Shown: positions 7,421 through 15,775 of the stretch, in pieces
How positions within the stretch are numbered: the stretch's first letter is position 1
Layout: the number at the start of each line of letters is the position of its first letter
Assembly (NCBI GenBank): GCA_900321645.1
Contig: ONWZ01000069.1
Location: forward strand, 1 to 17,179
DNA: 17,179 bases
DNA from: an uncultured Eubacteriales bacterium
Lineage (GTDB): Bacteria > Bacillota_I > Bacilli_A > RF39 > UBA660
Direction: 5' to 3'
Translations under genes and position numbers: made by a program
The notes under the pieces: generated by a model
What the model saw: the letters and a program-made list of their open reading frames with translations, nothing else
Told to the model about the DNA's origin: nothing
Databases searched by the model: none

Positions 7421-7449
7421 AAAAAAACTATTTAAATTAAATAGTTTTT
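7421..7449 (-). terminator. Terminator of the unknown anchored-protein gene
   Basis: A perfect palindrome with 13-base arms (7423-7435 and 7437-7449) around one base, ending in a T run on the minus strand. The TAA stop of the gene (7450-7448) lies within the arm. Confidence 0.85.
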
Positions 7450-8044
7450 ATTCAGACACATCTTCTTCAGTATCAGTAATGGGTTCATATAAATTATAAT
7501 AATATTTAACAGATGATTCATAATCAAAGGTAGCAGTATCCATAATTTTAATAATCTCTGTTAAATTATCAACATAAGATTGATTTTCAGTAAGTGTCTC
7601 TAAAAAGACTTGAATTACAAAATCATCAACTGAATTGAAATAACACAAATGCATATTTTCATTACCATCGACATTACTAAAAATTAAAACTTCTTTATCA
7701 GATATTGTCTCAACAGAATAACTATCAAAAGTATAACCCGTTTTTTCCAATAAAGCACGTAATCCTTCATTATCTCCAAATATAAAATCATTGCTATTTA
7801 AAATTGGCTCAGTTACTGCTATATAATTATCTGTTCGTAATTCAAAACCATATTCATCAAGCACATTATATTGAACACCGGTCGGAATAGTGAAAGTAAA
7901 TTTTTTGAATTCTTGCTCTCTAGGTCCTTCCGTTGCTTGATTGCTATGAGTCTTAATCCATTTATACGTAACCATACACAATGCTAGTATTGCAATAATA
8001 TCCACCAAAATAAGTAATACCTTAAATATTTTTTTATCTTTCAT
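7448..8044 (-). CDS. Membrane-anchored protein of unknown function
   Basis: I do not recognise this 198-residue protein. A basic N-terminus and a hydrophobic helix at about residues 7-27 point to a signal anchor, with residues 28-198 outside the cell. The outer part is acidic and mixed alpha/beta: KKFTFTIPTGVQYNV, NYIAVTEP, a helix EGLRALLEKTG, then strands around EVLIFSN and FVIQVFLETL, ending in an acidic tail. The strand-helix order resembles small lipoprotein-like or PsbP-like folds, but I would not assign one. Two cysteines exist, C23 in the membrane segment and C134; there is no lipobox. ATG at 8044 has GGAGGAA 8 bases ahead. It has its own promoter and terminator and lies between the ABC operon and lepA, so context gives no strong hint. 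Confidence 0.72.
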   Translation of the reverse strand: MKDKKIFKVLLILVDIIAILALCMVTYKWIKTHSNQATEGPREQEFKKFTFTIPTGVQYNVLDEYGFELRTDNYIAVTEPILNSNDFIFGDNEGLRALLEKTGYTFDSYSVETISDKEVLIFSNVDGNENMHLCYFNSVDDFVIQVFLETLTENQSYVDNLTEIIKIMDTATFDYESSVKYYYNLYEPITDTEEDVSE

Positions 8045-8081
8045 TCTTTTTCCTCCAATTACAAATTCCCTCTATAATAGA

Positions 8082-8110
8082 ATTATAGCAAACATTATTT
8101 TTTTTGTCAT
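8082..8110 (-). promoter_or_regulatory. Promoter of the unknown anchored-protein gene
   Basis: On the minus strand, ATGACA (8110-8105), a 17-base spacer and TATAAT (8087-8082) with TGC directly before it. This is the closest match to consensus in the window, suggesting strong constitutive transcription. Confidence 0.72.
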
Positions 8111-8111
8111 T

Positions 8112-8140
8112 AAAAAAATACTAATTATTAGTATTTTTTT
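8112..8140 (-). terminator. Terminator of the ABC transporter operon
   Basis: A perfect palindrome with 14-base arms around base 8126, with seven A leading in and seven T trailing on the minus strand. It overlaps the TAA stop (8141-8139) of the transporter gene. Because it is flanked by A and T runs it could also act on plus-strand transcripts. Confidence 0.85.
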
Positions 8141-10577
8141 AATCCAAATCATGTCGTGCTAAAATTTGAGCTGGTGTCTTTCGCATCGTATTAAAGACCG
8201 GTATTAATGATATTACAATATTAAATACATAAAGAACAATAATACATAAAAGGATTACCCCATAATTCATAACATAATTTTTGCTTATATAATTAATTTC
8301 AGATATTACACTGATACAATATCCCATAAATAAGACTCCTGGAATTGATGTCAAAGTTGTAATCGCAAATGCTTCGCCCATAAACATCTTATAAATATCG
8401 CTTTTTTTAACACCAATCGCACGATATATTCCAACTTCTTTGATTCTTGATAGAAATGATGATCTGGTCATTAAAATGATTTCTATTAGTGATATTCCTA
8501 ACATTATGGCTGCCACAATCAAACTAGATGTCATGCTTTCTTTATGTTCCTTCATATAGCTTTCTTTATCAGCCGTATAAACATCGATAACTCTTTTATC
8601 TAACACCTTAAAATCATCAATTATTTTTTGCTTATCAGTGGCATAAATAATCATATTATTACTCTTCTCGATAAGTTCATATTTGTTAGTATTGGCATTG
8701 ACAAAATAACTATTGATATCATCGGCTGAATCGTAGTAACCAACAACTTTTAATTTATGATCATTTATCTTTAAATCATCAATATATTTATCTAATTTGA
8801 AAGTATCCCTCAAGCTTTCATTGACAATTACTTCATAATCACTTGTTGGAGCATGGCCTTTAAAGACATGTATCTTTCCTTTATATAAATCGTAGTCGTA
8901 TACTTTACCATCATTACTATCGTCATAATAACCGCCCATATATTCCATATCAGAAGAGCTCTTACTATTATCGATTATTTTAATAAATTCACTTTCCGCG
9001 GTATAGATTGAAGGACTTTCCATGTCGACAATTCCTACAATCGTATATTCAAATAAACGATCTCCTAAATAAACTTTATTACCAACTAATTTACTAACTT
9101 CATATAAACCGATCATTTTAATATTTTCCGTGTTTTTATAAACCATCTTGTCAACGACAATTTCTTTTTCAGTTTCCGGCATCTTACCATATATTATATC
9201 TTCATCTTTAAGCATCTTAACACTAGCAAGTGAGCCATTAATCGATATTCCAACATGCTCAGTCTGATAATAATTACTCGAATCAATAAACATATTTATA
9301 TTACTATTACCTGGTAAAACATAATTAATGCCTTCCATTTCTTCATATTGTAGATAATCTTTAACACTTATTTTTCTACTTTGAAGCATCAAATAATTCT
9401 TATTTGTCTTAATAAAATCTTTATCATCAATGGTTGATATACCTAATAGATTACTAACCGAATATGTTACAAATAAAGATGCTAGAAAGAAACCAGCCAA
9501 AAGAATTTTCTTGACAAAAGAATATTCAAATACTTTCTTAAAACCATTACTAAAAATTGTAAATATATTAAAAATTGATGAATATCTAAGCTTTAAATTA
9601 TTATTGATTATCTTATCAAAATCGAAAGAATACTTTTCATAAACACTTTTATCAAGTTGTTTATAATTTTCATTAACAAGTTCGATATTGGAAGCATTAT
9701 CGATAACTTCCACTTTATCATCGGTTTTATTTTTAATATAGATATTCCCATTTTTAAAAACAACAATTAATTTTAGTTTTTCTTTTTTATCACTATACAT
9801 ATCGATATCGACATTATTATCTTTAATTTCATCTTGATATTTAAAATCTTTTAGATAAAAAGTATTATCGATTCGATAATCTAAATTATCAGTATTTTTA
9901 TTTTCATAATCTTTGACTACTTTTCCATCTAATACTTCGATTATTCTTGTCGCGTAAAATTTGGCAAGTGGTACTTCGTGGGTAACTAAAATAACTAATT
10001 TATCATTGGAAATTGATTTAATAATATTCATTATTTCAATTGTATTCTTACTATCCAAATTACCAGTTGGTTCATCCGCCAAGATAATATCGGGGTTTTT
10101 AACTAACGCTCTCGCAATGCCTACTCTTTGCCTTTCACCACCTGAGAGCATGCCACAAGGACGATACCTATAACGATACATCCCTAGTCTTGTCAGAATA
10201 TATTCGACACGCTTTTTAATTTCTTTCTTATCTTTAATTCCAATCATTCTTAGAACCATCGATACATTATCATAAACACTTTTATTATCAATTAATTTAT
10301 AATCCTGGAAAATATAGCCAACTTGTAAATTACGAAGTTTATCTTTACGATACGTATTGATGGTAGTGATCTTTTTATTATTAATATATATCTTACCATT
10401 ATTAACTTTATCCAAACCACCAATCGCATTTAAAAGTGTTGTTTTTCCGCAGCCACTAGGCCCTAAAAGAGCAATCAGTCCTCTATCAGGGAGTTCTAAA
10501 CTAGTATTATCGATAACATGAATTTGATTTCTCTTATGACGATTATAATATTTATTAAGTTTCTCTATTCTTATCAT
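8139..10577 (-). CDS. MacB-like ABC transporter, ATPase fused to FtsX permease (second subunit)
   Basis: This 812-residue protein joins an ATPase and a permease in MacB order. The ATPase spans 1-225: Walker A GPSGCGKTT (39-47), Q-loop Q91, signature LSGGE (144-148), Walker B ILADE (165-169) followed by PTGNLD, and H-loop H200. TM1 is at about 357-379, a large outside domain spans 380-680, and three helices lie at about 683-704, 735-757 and 773-795, with the FtsX motif RIKEVGIYRAIGVKKSDI after the first. Such type VII ABC proteins do not form a channel; they transmit motion across the membrane in export of peptides or lipids, or in antibiotic defence. About 130 residues separate the ATPase from TM1, far more than in its partner. 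It starts 1 base after the upstream stop, with GAGGAAG inside that gene's tail, so the two are co-translated and probably form a heterodimer. Substrate unknown. Confidence 0.9.
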   Translation of the reverse strand: MIRIEKLNKYYNRHKRNQIHVIDNTSLELPDRGLIALLGPSGCGKTTLLNAIGGLDKVNNGKIYINNKKITTINTYRKDKLRNLQVGYIFQDYKLIDNKSVYDNVSMVLRMIGIKDKKEIKKRVEYILTRLGMYRYRYRPCGMLSGGERQRVGIARALVKNPDIILADEPTGNLDSKNTIEIMNIIKSISNDKLVILVTHEVPLAKFYATRIIEVLDGKVVKDYENKNTDNLDYRIDNTFYLKDFKYQDEIKDNNVDIDMYSDKKEKLKLIVVFKNGNIYIKNKTDDKVEVIDNASNIELVNENYKQLDKSVYEKYSFDFDKIINNNLKLRYSSIFNIFTIFSNGFKKVFEYSFVKKILLAGFFLASLFVTYSVSNLLGISTIDDKDFIKTNKNYLMLQSRKISVKDYLQYEEMEGINYVLPGNSNINMFIDSSNYYQTEHVGISINGSLASVKMLKDEDIIYGKMPETEKEIVVDKMVYKNTENIKMIGLYEVSKLVGNKVYLGDRLFEYTIVGIVDMESPSIYTAESEFIKIIDNSKSSSDMEYMGGYYDDSNDGKVYDYDLYKGKIHVFKGHAPTSDYEVIVNESLRDTFKLDKYIDDLKINDHKLKVVGYYDSADDINSYFVNANTNKYELIEKSNNMIIYATDKQKIIDDFKVLDKRVIDVYTADKESYMKEHKESMTSSLIVAAIMLGISLIEIILMTRSSFLSRIKEVGIYRAIGVKKSDIYKMFMGEAFAITTLTSIPGVLFMGYCISVISEINYISKNYVMNYGVILLCIIVLYVFNIVISLIPVFNTMRKTPAQILARHDLD

Positions 10578-10578
10578 C

Positions 10579-12798
10579 TTATACTTCCTCCCTATATGAT
10601 TTCATAGCACTCTTTTTAAATATTTTATTGGCATATCTAGTCCCAATCATATATGACATAAAGATTAAGATAACGTACATTAGAATATAATCTTTTAATT
10701 CAAGATATTCCATAATATTACTAATAAATTTAATATAAATAACTTTATATTTAACTAATAAAGTTATCGTTAAATATCCTAAATAAGCTAATGTTGCATC
10801 CATGAATAATTCAATATTAAGAATATGTTTTACATGTTTTGCATTAGCTCCCAAAATACGAAGCGTTGAATAATAAACATTTCTTGATTTCAAAATTAAT
10901 TTAATAACAAAATATGAAATAAAGAACAAAGTTACTACCAAGACAATAAGCACTACCAACTTTAAAATTTTTAATATTTTCAAAGCCTCTGTCCCCATCA
11001 TATCTAATGTTTTTCTTATCTGTAATGTTTCATATCCAAGAGTCTCTAGTTTATCGCTTACTTCGTCGACATTATTAACTTTATCGCTAAAGACTGATGC
11101 TTGATAACTATCGGTATCAAACAAACGATTATAATCACTCGGATTAATAAACATTGAACCAAAAGTCATACTATTCTTGTTAATGCCTAATAAGCTATTA
11201 GCATTTTTTTCATTGTAAACATTTTTTATTGTCAACTCTAATTTATCTTTATAATATAAATTATTGACAATAATATTAATTGATTTATTCTTACATTCAT
11301 ATTCACTGCATGCATAACTCATTCCTTCAGAAACATATGCATAACCAGATGAAACTCGATCACTTACTTGAATATCAAAAGTATCTCCTGGAGCATTATA
11401 ACTGTCATAATTCTTACCATTATTTTTAACGATAACCTTACTATGTTCACGGTTGATATCTTTCATGAAATTATTTAATAATTTTTCACTAATATATATT
11501 TTATCCATTTGAACGTAAGTACCCTTGGCATATTTTACTCCGACTACTTTTACACTATAATTATTCTTATCGCCATTATAGTAATAAGTTTTTTCAATTG
11601 CTTCTTTTAATTTATCTGAAAAATAGTAATTATCCTTATCAGTTACATAAATTATTTCATTCTCTTTTTCCGGCATTCTACCATAATCTAATTCACCATC
11701 AAAAGCATTTATATCCATTAATTTACCATTGACACTGAAATAATTACCATCAACCGATTCAAACCAAACTGAAGAATCTAACATAATATCATTTTCGACG
11801 ACACTATCAACATGCTTTATTTTTTTAATTTTTTCAAATTCATCTTTAGTAATTGTACTACCATCTTTTTTCTTTATGACAATTCTTGTATCACTCGTAT
11901 CATTAAAGAAATAATTGACTCCCAATTTTCCCTCTTCATATTCATCCTTTTGAATTGATCCATAGACACTTAATAAACTAGTCGCAATGAATAAGAAAAC
12001 AAATAAAATCAGTAAAAACTTAGGGATAATATTAAAGGTATTTCTAATTCCTAATCTAAACATATTAAATAATCCAATACTCTTATTTCGGCTTTCAAAT
12101 ACATCATCGATTTTATCAGTTGTTGTAACTTCTTTATCCGAAATAACTCTTCCATCATGCATCTTAATTACTCGCGTGGCCAAATCTTTTATTTCATCAA
12201 AATTATGAGTAACGACAATGACTAATTTATCTTTTGAAATGTCTTTTAATAATTTAATAACATCTTTAGCTGATTTACTATCCAAATTACCAGTTGGTTC
12301 ATCCGCTACGATAATTGGTGTTTCTTTGGCTAGTGCTCTCGCGATTGCTACCCTTTGTTTTTGACCACCAGATAGTTTAGATACCTTGGTCTTTTTATAT
12401 TTCTTTAAACCGACTTTATCAATTAATTCCAATACCTTAGTTTTTACTTCTTTTCTTTTATAACCATTTAAAAGCATCACGAGTTCAATATTTTGATATA
12501 CCGTATAACTATTAACTAAATTAAAGTTCTGGAAGATATTAGAAACGTATTTTTTACGATACTCTTCAAAATCGCTTTCGCGATAATGGCTTGTTTCTTC
12601 ACCATTGATATACATTTCTCCTTCTTCGTAACTATCTAGTCCACTAATAACATTTAATAGCGTACTCTTACCACTGCCAGATTCACCAATAATGGCAACA
12701 AATTCACCAATCTTAAATTCGACATTAATGCGACTAAAACCAGCGGCAATAACCCCTTTGCTATAATAAAACTTTGATACATTTTTTAACTTTAGCAT
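10579..12798 (-). CDS. MacB-like ABC transporter, ATPase fused to FtsX permease (first subunit)
   Basis: Partner of the downstream gene, 739 residues, same architecture. ATPase motifs: Walker A GESGSGKST (38-46), Q90, signature LSGGQ (142-146), Walker B IVADE (163-167) with PTGNLD, H198. TM1 is at about 259-279, the outside domain spans 280-610, and helices lie at about 613-635, 664-682 and 702-720. Every ATPase motif is intact in both subunits, so neither nucleotide site looks dead. The outside domain carries C497 and C502 (YACSEYEC), a possible disulfide. Family relatives include MacB, BceAB and YknXYZ-type exporters; no HlyD-like adaptor gene lies here, so the pair may act alone. It has its own promoter, directly after an HTH membrane protein that is a candidate regulator. 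The ATG is preceded by AAAGGA at 8 bases. Substrate unknown. Confidence 0.9.
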   Translation of the reverse strand: MLKLKNVSKFYYSKGVIAAGFSRINVEFKIGEFVAIIGESGSGKSTLLNVISGLDSYEEGEMYINGEETSHYRESDFEEYRKKYVSNIFQNFNLVNSYTVYQNIELVMLLNGYKRKEVKTKVLELIDKVGLKKYKKTKVSKLSGGQKQRVAIARALAKETPIIVADEPTGNLDSKSAKDVIKLLKDISKDKLVIVVTHNFDEIKDLATRVIKMHDGRVISDKEVTTTDKIDDVFESRNKSIGLFNMFRLGIRNTFNIIPKFLLILFVFLFIATSLLSVYGSIQKDEYEEGKLGVNYFFNDTSDTRIVIKKKDGSTITKDEFEKIKKIKHVDSVVENDIMLDSSVWFESVDGNYFSVNGKLMDINAFDGELDYGRMPEKENEIIYVTDKDNYYFSDKLKEAIEKTYYYNGDKNNYSVKVVGVKYAKGTYVQMDKIYISEKLLNNFMKDINREHSKVIVKNNGKNYDSYNAPGDTFDIQVSDRVSSGYAYVSEGMSYACSEYECKNKSINIIVNNLYYKDKLELTIKNVYNEKNANSLLGINKNSMTFGSMFINPSDYNRLFDTDSYQASVFSDKVNNVDEVSDKLETLGYETLQIRKTLDMMGTEALKILKILKLVVLIVLVVTLFFISYFVIKLILKSRNVYYSTLRILGANAKHVKHILNIELFMDATLAYLGYLTITLLVKYKVIYIKFISNIMEYLELKDYILMYVILIFMSYMIGTRYANKIFKKSAMKSYREEV

Positions 12799-12808
12799 TT
12801 TATCATCC

Positions 12809-12839
12809 TTTCTAAATCATTATATCACTCTATTAGAAA
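12809..12839. repeat. Inverted repeat flanking the -10 of the ABC operon
   Basis: TTTCTAA (12809-12815) and TTAGAAA (12833-12839) are 7-base inverted arms separated by 17 bases, with the TATAAT box between them. Arms spaced by about two helical turns around a promoter suit a dimeric repressor operator, but AT-rich DNA makes chance matches common. Confidence 0.4.
12819..12827 (-). promoter_or_regulatory. Extended -10 promoter of the ABC operon
   Basis: The minus strand reads TGATATAAT. The -35 position falls on an unremarkable TAAAAT overlapping the stop of the upstream regulator gene. No terminator separates the two genes, so read-through from the regulator is also possible. Confidence 0.5.
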
Positions 12840-12844
12840 AAATT

Positions 12845-14248
12845 TTACTCTTCGTAAAGTTTTTCATAATTTTCTTTAATTTGTGTCAAATTAGCACTTG
12901 AAATATATACTTTTTCAATTTCATAATATTTATCATTATCATCAAATATATAAGTATTAATCTTTTTATCTTTAAACTGTTTTAATACTTCATTAAAGGC
13001 TTTAATGCCATCATAATTAGCTGTAATAGAGATAACTTTATATCTATTTTCGTATTCATCTTCGTCATATAAATAGTATACATAAGTATTTAAATTGATA
13101 TTTTCCGGAGCTTTCGCTTCAATTTTGATATCGGCATAATCATCATCAAGAACGATTTTACTATCATCTAGTTTTGTCAAATCATGAATAACTAAATTAT
13201 CCTGCATTGAAATAGTTATAACTTGTTCTTTATCCATTGCTATTTCATCATTGACTATTTCAAAATCATGTAAACTAGCCATTGATACTCCAATTCCAAT
13301 ACCAATTAGTGAAATACTAATAATGAAGACCATAAACATTCTTTGATAAGCATTCTTCTGATTAAATACCAAATTATACATAAACCAAAGAATTAATAAA
13401 GCAAATGCTAACATGCCAAGTAAAGCTAAAGTAATCCCGTTAAAGAATAAACCATATAAGATATAACCTAAACTAATCACAAATAATATCATCAAGAAGA
13501 CAAAAGTTATAATTACTGGTATTGCTAAACAAATAGCTAAAAGTTTTAAGAAGAAGATAAATATCTTACCAATCTTTTTAAGTAAGTTAAAGCTACTATG
13601 TTCTGGATCTCTAATAACTACTTTGTATTCTTTTTTTTCCTTTAATTCTTTAATTGGTTCTTCGATTGTTTTTTCAGATACACTATCATCAGTAACAACA
13701 ATATAATAATCTAAGTATCTCGTTTTAAACACCTTGACGATAATGATACAACCTAAGATAATCCATATAGCTTGAATTAAAGCATCAAAAATTGATAACA
13801 CAAAATGCAAAATATTAGTTGGAAGAAACATAAAAATTCTTCTAATTACACCGACAATTAATGCATTGGAAATGGCTGCAGCAGCCCAAATGACTAATAC
13901 TAAAATAATCATTTCAAATAATACTTTTAGTTTTTCAACAAATTTCATTGACCAAAACATATTAACTGATTTGCTGATAAAGTCAAAGAAGATATTTAAT
14001 GTTTCCATTAGATTAAATTTCTTACTTGTTTCATTATTCTTACCACTACTAGTATCATCATTAATAAGTTCATCCAGACTAGTATTAAATATCTTACTTA
14101 TTTGAATTAGTTTTTCCGTATCAGGATAAGCTGTGCCACTTTCCCACTTCGATACCGCTTGTCTTGAAACATTTAGTTTATCCGCTAATTGTTCTTGAGT
14201 AACATTGTTCTCCTTTCTTATTTTTTGCAGTTTGTCACAAAATTTCAT
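12845..14248 (-). CDS. Membrane-embedded XRE-family transcriptional regulator
   Basis: This 467-residue protein has a Cro/CI-type helix-turn-helix at residues 6-61 (TQEQLADKLNVSRQAVSKWE is a textbook match) fused to a large membrane part. Hydrophobic segments lie at about 108-135, 148-172, 228-265 (long, perhaps two helices), 268-292 and 303-322, with a charged loop at 173-225. The last 145 residues (324-467) are soluble and beta-rich (ITISMQDNLVIHDLTKLDDS). This suggests a one-component system: DNA-binding head inside, sensor in or beyond the membrane. ATG at 14248 with AGAGGTGAG just upstream is preferred over an in-frame ATG at 14281, which would lie upstream of the predicted transcription start. 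The ABC pair follows on the same strand, the likely target. Promoter repeats suggest autoregulation. The ligand cannot be read from the sequence. Confidence 0.85.
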   Translation of the reverse strand: MKFCDKLQKIRKENNVTQEQLADKLNVSRQAVSKWESGTAYPDTEKLIQISKIFNTSLDELINDDTSSGKNNETSKKFNLMETLNIFFDFISKSVNMFWSMKFVEKLKVLFEMIILVLVIWAAAAISNALIVGVIRRIFMFLPTNILHFVLSIFDALIQAIWIILGCIIIVKVFKTRYLDYYIVVTDDSVSEKTIEEPIKELKEKKEYKVVIRDPEHSSFNLLKKIGKIFIFFLKLLAICLAIPVIITFVFLMILFVISLGYILYGLFFNGITLALLGMLAFALLILWFMYNLVFNQKNAYQRMFMVFIISISLIGIGIGVSMASLHDFEIVNDEIAMDKEQVITISMQDNLVIHDLTKLDDSKIVLDDDYADIKIEAKAPENINLNTYVYYLYDEDEYENRYKVISITANYDGIKAFNEVLKQFKDKKINTYIFDDNDKYYEIEKVYISSANLTQIKENYEKLYEE

Positions 14249-14252
14249 TTTT

Positions 14253-14261
14253 CTCACCTCT
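14253..14261 (-). promoter_or_regulatory. Ribosome binding site deciding the regulator start
   Basis: The minus strand reads AGAGGTGAG, 4 bases before the ATG at 14248. It fixes that start over the longer reading frame from 14281. Confidence 0.7.
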
Positions 14262-14272
14262 GACGCAATTAT

Positions 14273-14300
14273 ATAATACAACGTGGTTGCGCACTACCAA
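14273..14300 (-). promoter_or_regulatory. Probable promoter of the XRE regulator gene
   Basis: On the minus strand, TTGGTA (14300-14295), a 16-base spacer and TATTAT (14278-14273). An overlapping TATAAT at 14273-14268 is an alternative -10 but has no good -35. The element is overlapped by CAAC/GTTG inverted repeats that could be operators. Confidence 0.38.
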
Positions 14301-14331
14301 CTTATAGTTGTTTTTTGTACGCTTTTAGTTG
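14279..14331. repeat. Phased GTTG half-sites and inverted repeats in the divergent promoter region
   Basis: GTTG occurs at 14286-14289, 14307-14310 and 14328-14331, exactly 21 bases apart each time (about two helical turns). The first two pair with CAAC as inverted repeats: CAAC-GTG-GTTG (14279-14289) and CAACT-TAT-AGTTG (14298-14310). They lie across the regulator's own promoter and upstream of the transglutaminase gene's promoter, as expected for operators of a dimeric HTH protein. Binding is inferred. Confidence 0.45.
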
Positions 14332-14379
14332 CAATTACTATTATATTATATCTTTTTAAGGAAAACAACCTATATTTTG

Positions 14380-14388
14380 TGTTATAAT
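14380..14388 (+). promoter_or_regulatory. Extended -10 promoter of the transglutaminase-like gene
   Basis: TGTTATAAT on the plus strand, with no convincing -35. Transcription would start near 14395, which rules out the ATG at 14393 as the translation start and leaves GGAG (14395-14398) serving the ATG at 14408. Confidence 0.55.
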
Positions 14389-14407
14389 TGTTATGGAGTT
14401 GATAATA

Positions 14408-15775
14408 ATGAATATTCAAAAATATTTTGATCCCAAAAGAAGATTTATTGGTAATTATTCATTAAATGATTTAAGGCATATTGACTACATTACCATTAAT
14501 GATGATATACCAGATCAAGATATCGCTAATATTGAACATTTGAAAAGTGGTATAAGCATTAGTATAAAAGCCAACTATATTACCCAAGAAGAAGAAAATA
14601 AGTATTATCGAAATGTCAAAAAGATTCTTACTAAAATGCTTAAATATCATAAAAAATATAATCTAAGTATCGACGTTAATAATCGCGAATTGTTTCGTAA
14701 AAGTGGCATCCTTTCAATCATTCCTAAAAATGTCGAAATAAACATTCGCAACAACGAATATATTTACACTATCAGTGACTATCTGATGGAAGAAGAAAAG
14801 CTAGAGAAACTAATTGCCCCTATTCGTGAAGCTAATTTGTCACCTCTCGAAAAATATTTGGCTATTTATGACATTGTTAAAAGTTTTAAACCTTATAAAG
14901 AAAATAACACTGATAAACGTCAAAGCCGCGATCTTCGATACATCTTAAAAGATGATAATGAATATATTGTTTGTGTTGGTTTTGCTAGATTATTATTAGA
15001 ATTATTAACCCGTGCAGGCATCCCTTGCAAATACATTCACGTTGATGTCGATAGTTCACGTGAAGTTGATCAAACAATAAATCACGCTGGTCATGCTAGA
15101 AATCTTGTTAAAATTGACGATGATAAATATGGTGTCCATGGTATTTATCTATCAGATAGCACTTTTGATAGTGGAGTTAGTCAAAATACATATATTCATA
15201 GTTTGCTTACTTTTGATCGTTTAAAAGAAGCTAAAAAACTAGAAAAGTTAAATGATCTCGATTTGTTATTAGATTTCCATAATTTAAATGAATTTGAAAA
15301 GAAAATTACATATTATTTAAAAAAAGAAGATAATGAATTAAAAGGAAACGTTAATAGTGATCTTGATTTAACCAAAAGAATTTATAAATCATTATATTTA
15401 AAGATTATGGAGATACTACTATGTATTAATGAACCATTATTTATTAAATTATATAACGAATATAATAATGATTTATATAACAATATTAATGATATCGATA
15501 TAAAATTATTAAATGAAATCATTAGTAGATTTACTACTGAATACTATCGATATATTATTACCGTTATCAACAAACCAATTGAAATGAATACTATTTTAAC
15601 AGCGGCCACAGCCGCTAAAAAAGAAATTAGCAAAATTGAAAACGAAGAATTTGTTACTTGGTTAAGAAAGCTTATTGATGATAATCTAGTTGCTCAAAAA
15701 ACAATGTTTCCATATGTTTATAATCCAAATAACGATACTGAAGCATATTTGGAAGAACGTAAAGCAAAAAAATAA
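14408..15775 (+). CDS. Cytoplasmic transglutaminase-like (papain-fold) protein
   Basis: This 455-residue protein carries a transglutaminase-like core. The likely catalytic triad is C189 (YIVCVGFARLLLELL), H229 (HAGHARNLVKIDDDKYGVHG) and D250 (YLSDSTFD), in the right order and spacing, with the AGIPCKYI strand typical of the fold after the active-site helix. Members cross-link or, more often in bacteria, hydrolyse peptide or amide bonds. It has no signal peptide and no membrane helix, unlike most bacterial relatives, so it probably acts in the cytoplasm. Residues 1-140 are mixed and unrecognised; 285-455 are mainly helical and rich in Asn and Asp. It is the only plus-strand gene, divergent from the membrane regulator and convergent with ackA. 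The start at 14408 (not 14393) follows from the promoter and GGAG spacing. Substrate unknown. Confidence 0.8.
   Translation: MNIQKYFDPKRRFIGNYSLNDLRHIDYITINDDIPDQDIANIEHLKSGISISIKANYITQEEENKYYRNVKKILTKMLKYHKKYNLSIDVNNRELFRKSGILSIIPKNVEINIRNNEYIYTISDYLMEEEKLEKLIAPIREANLSPLEKYLAIYDIVKSFKPYKENNTDKRQSRDLRYILKDDNEYIVCVGFARLLLELLTRAGIPCKYIHVDVDSSREVDQTINHAGHARNLVKIDDDKYGVHGIYLSDSTFDSGVSQNTYIHSLLTFDRLKEAKKLEKLNDLDLLLDFHNLNEFEKKITYYLKKEDNELKGNVNSDLDLTKRIYKSLYLKIMEILLCINEPLFIKLYNEYNNDLYNNINDIDIKLLNEIISRFTTEYYRYIITVINKPIEMNTILTAATAAKKEISKIENEEFVTWLRKLIDDNLVAQKTMFPYVYNPNNDTEAYLEERKAKK

Noticed and set aside
7421..7449. Perfect palindrome as a recombination or replication site
   Set aside because: Its A and T runs, its position at a stop codon and the similar hairpins after other genes make a terminator the simpler reading.
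14249..14281. Longer regulator protein from the ATG at 14281
   Set aside because: It would start upstream of the predicted transcription start and lacks a ribosome binding site; the ATG at 14248 has AGAGGTGAG and begins right before the HTH.
14393..14407. ATG at 14393 as start of the transglutaminase-like gene
   Set aside because: It is only 5 bases from the -10 box, so it would lie at or before the transcription start; GGAG serves the ATG at 14408.
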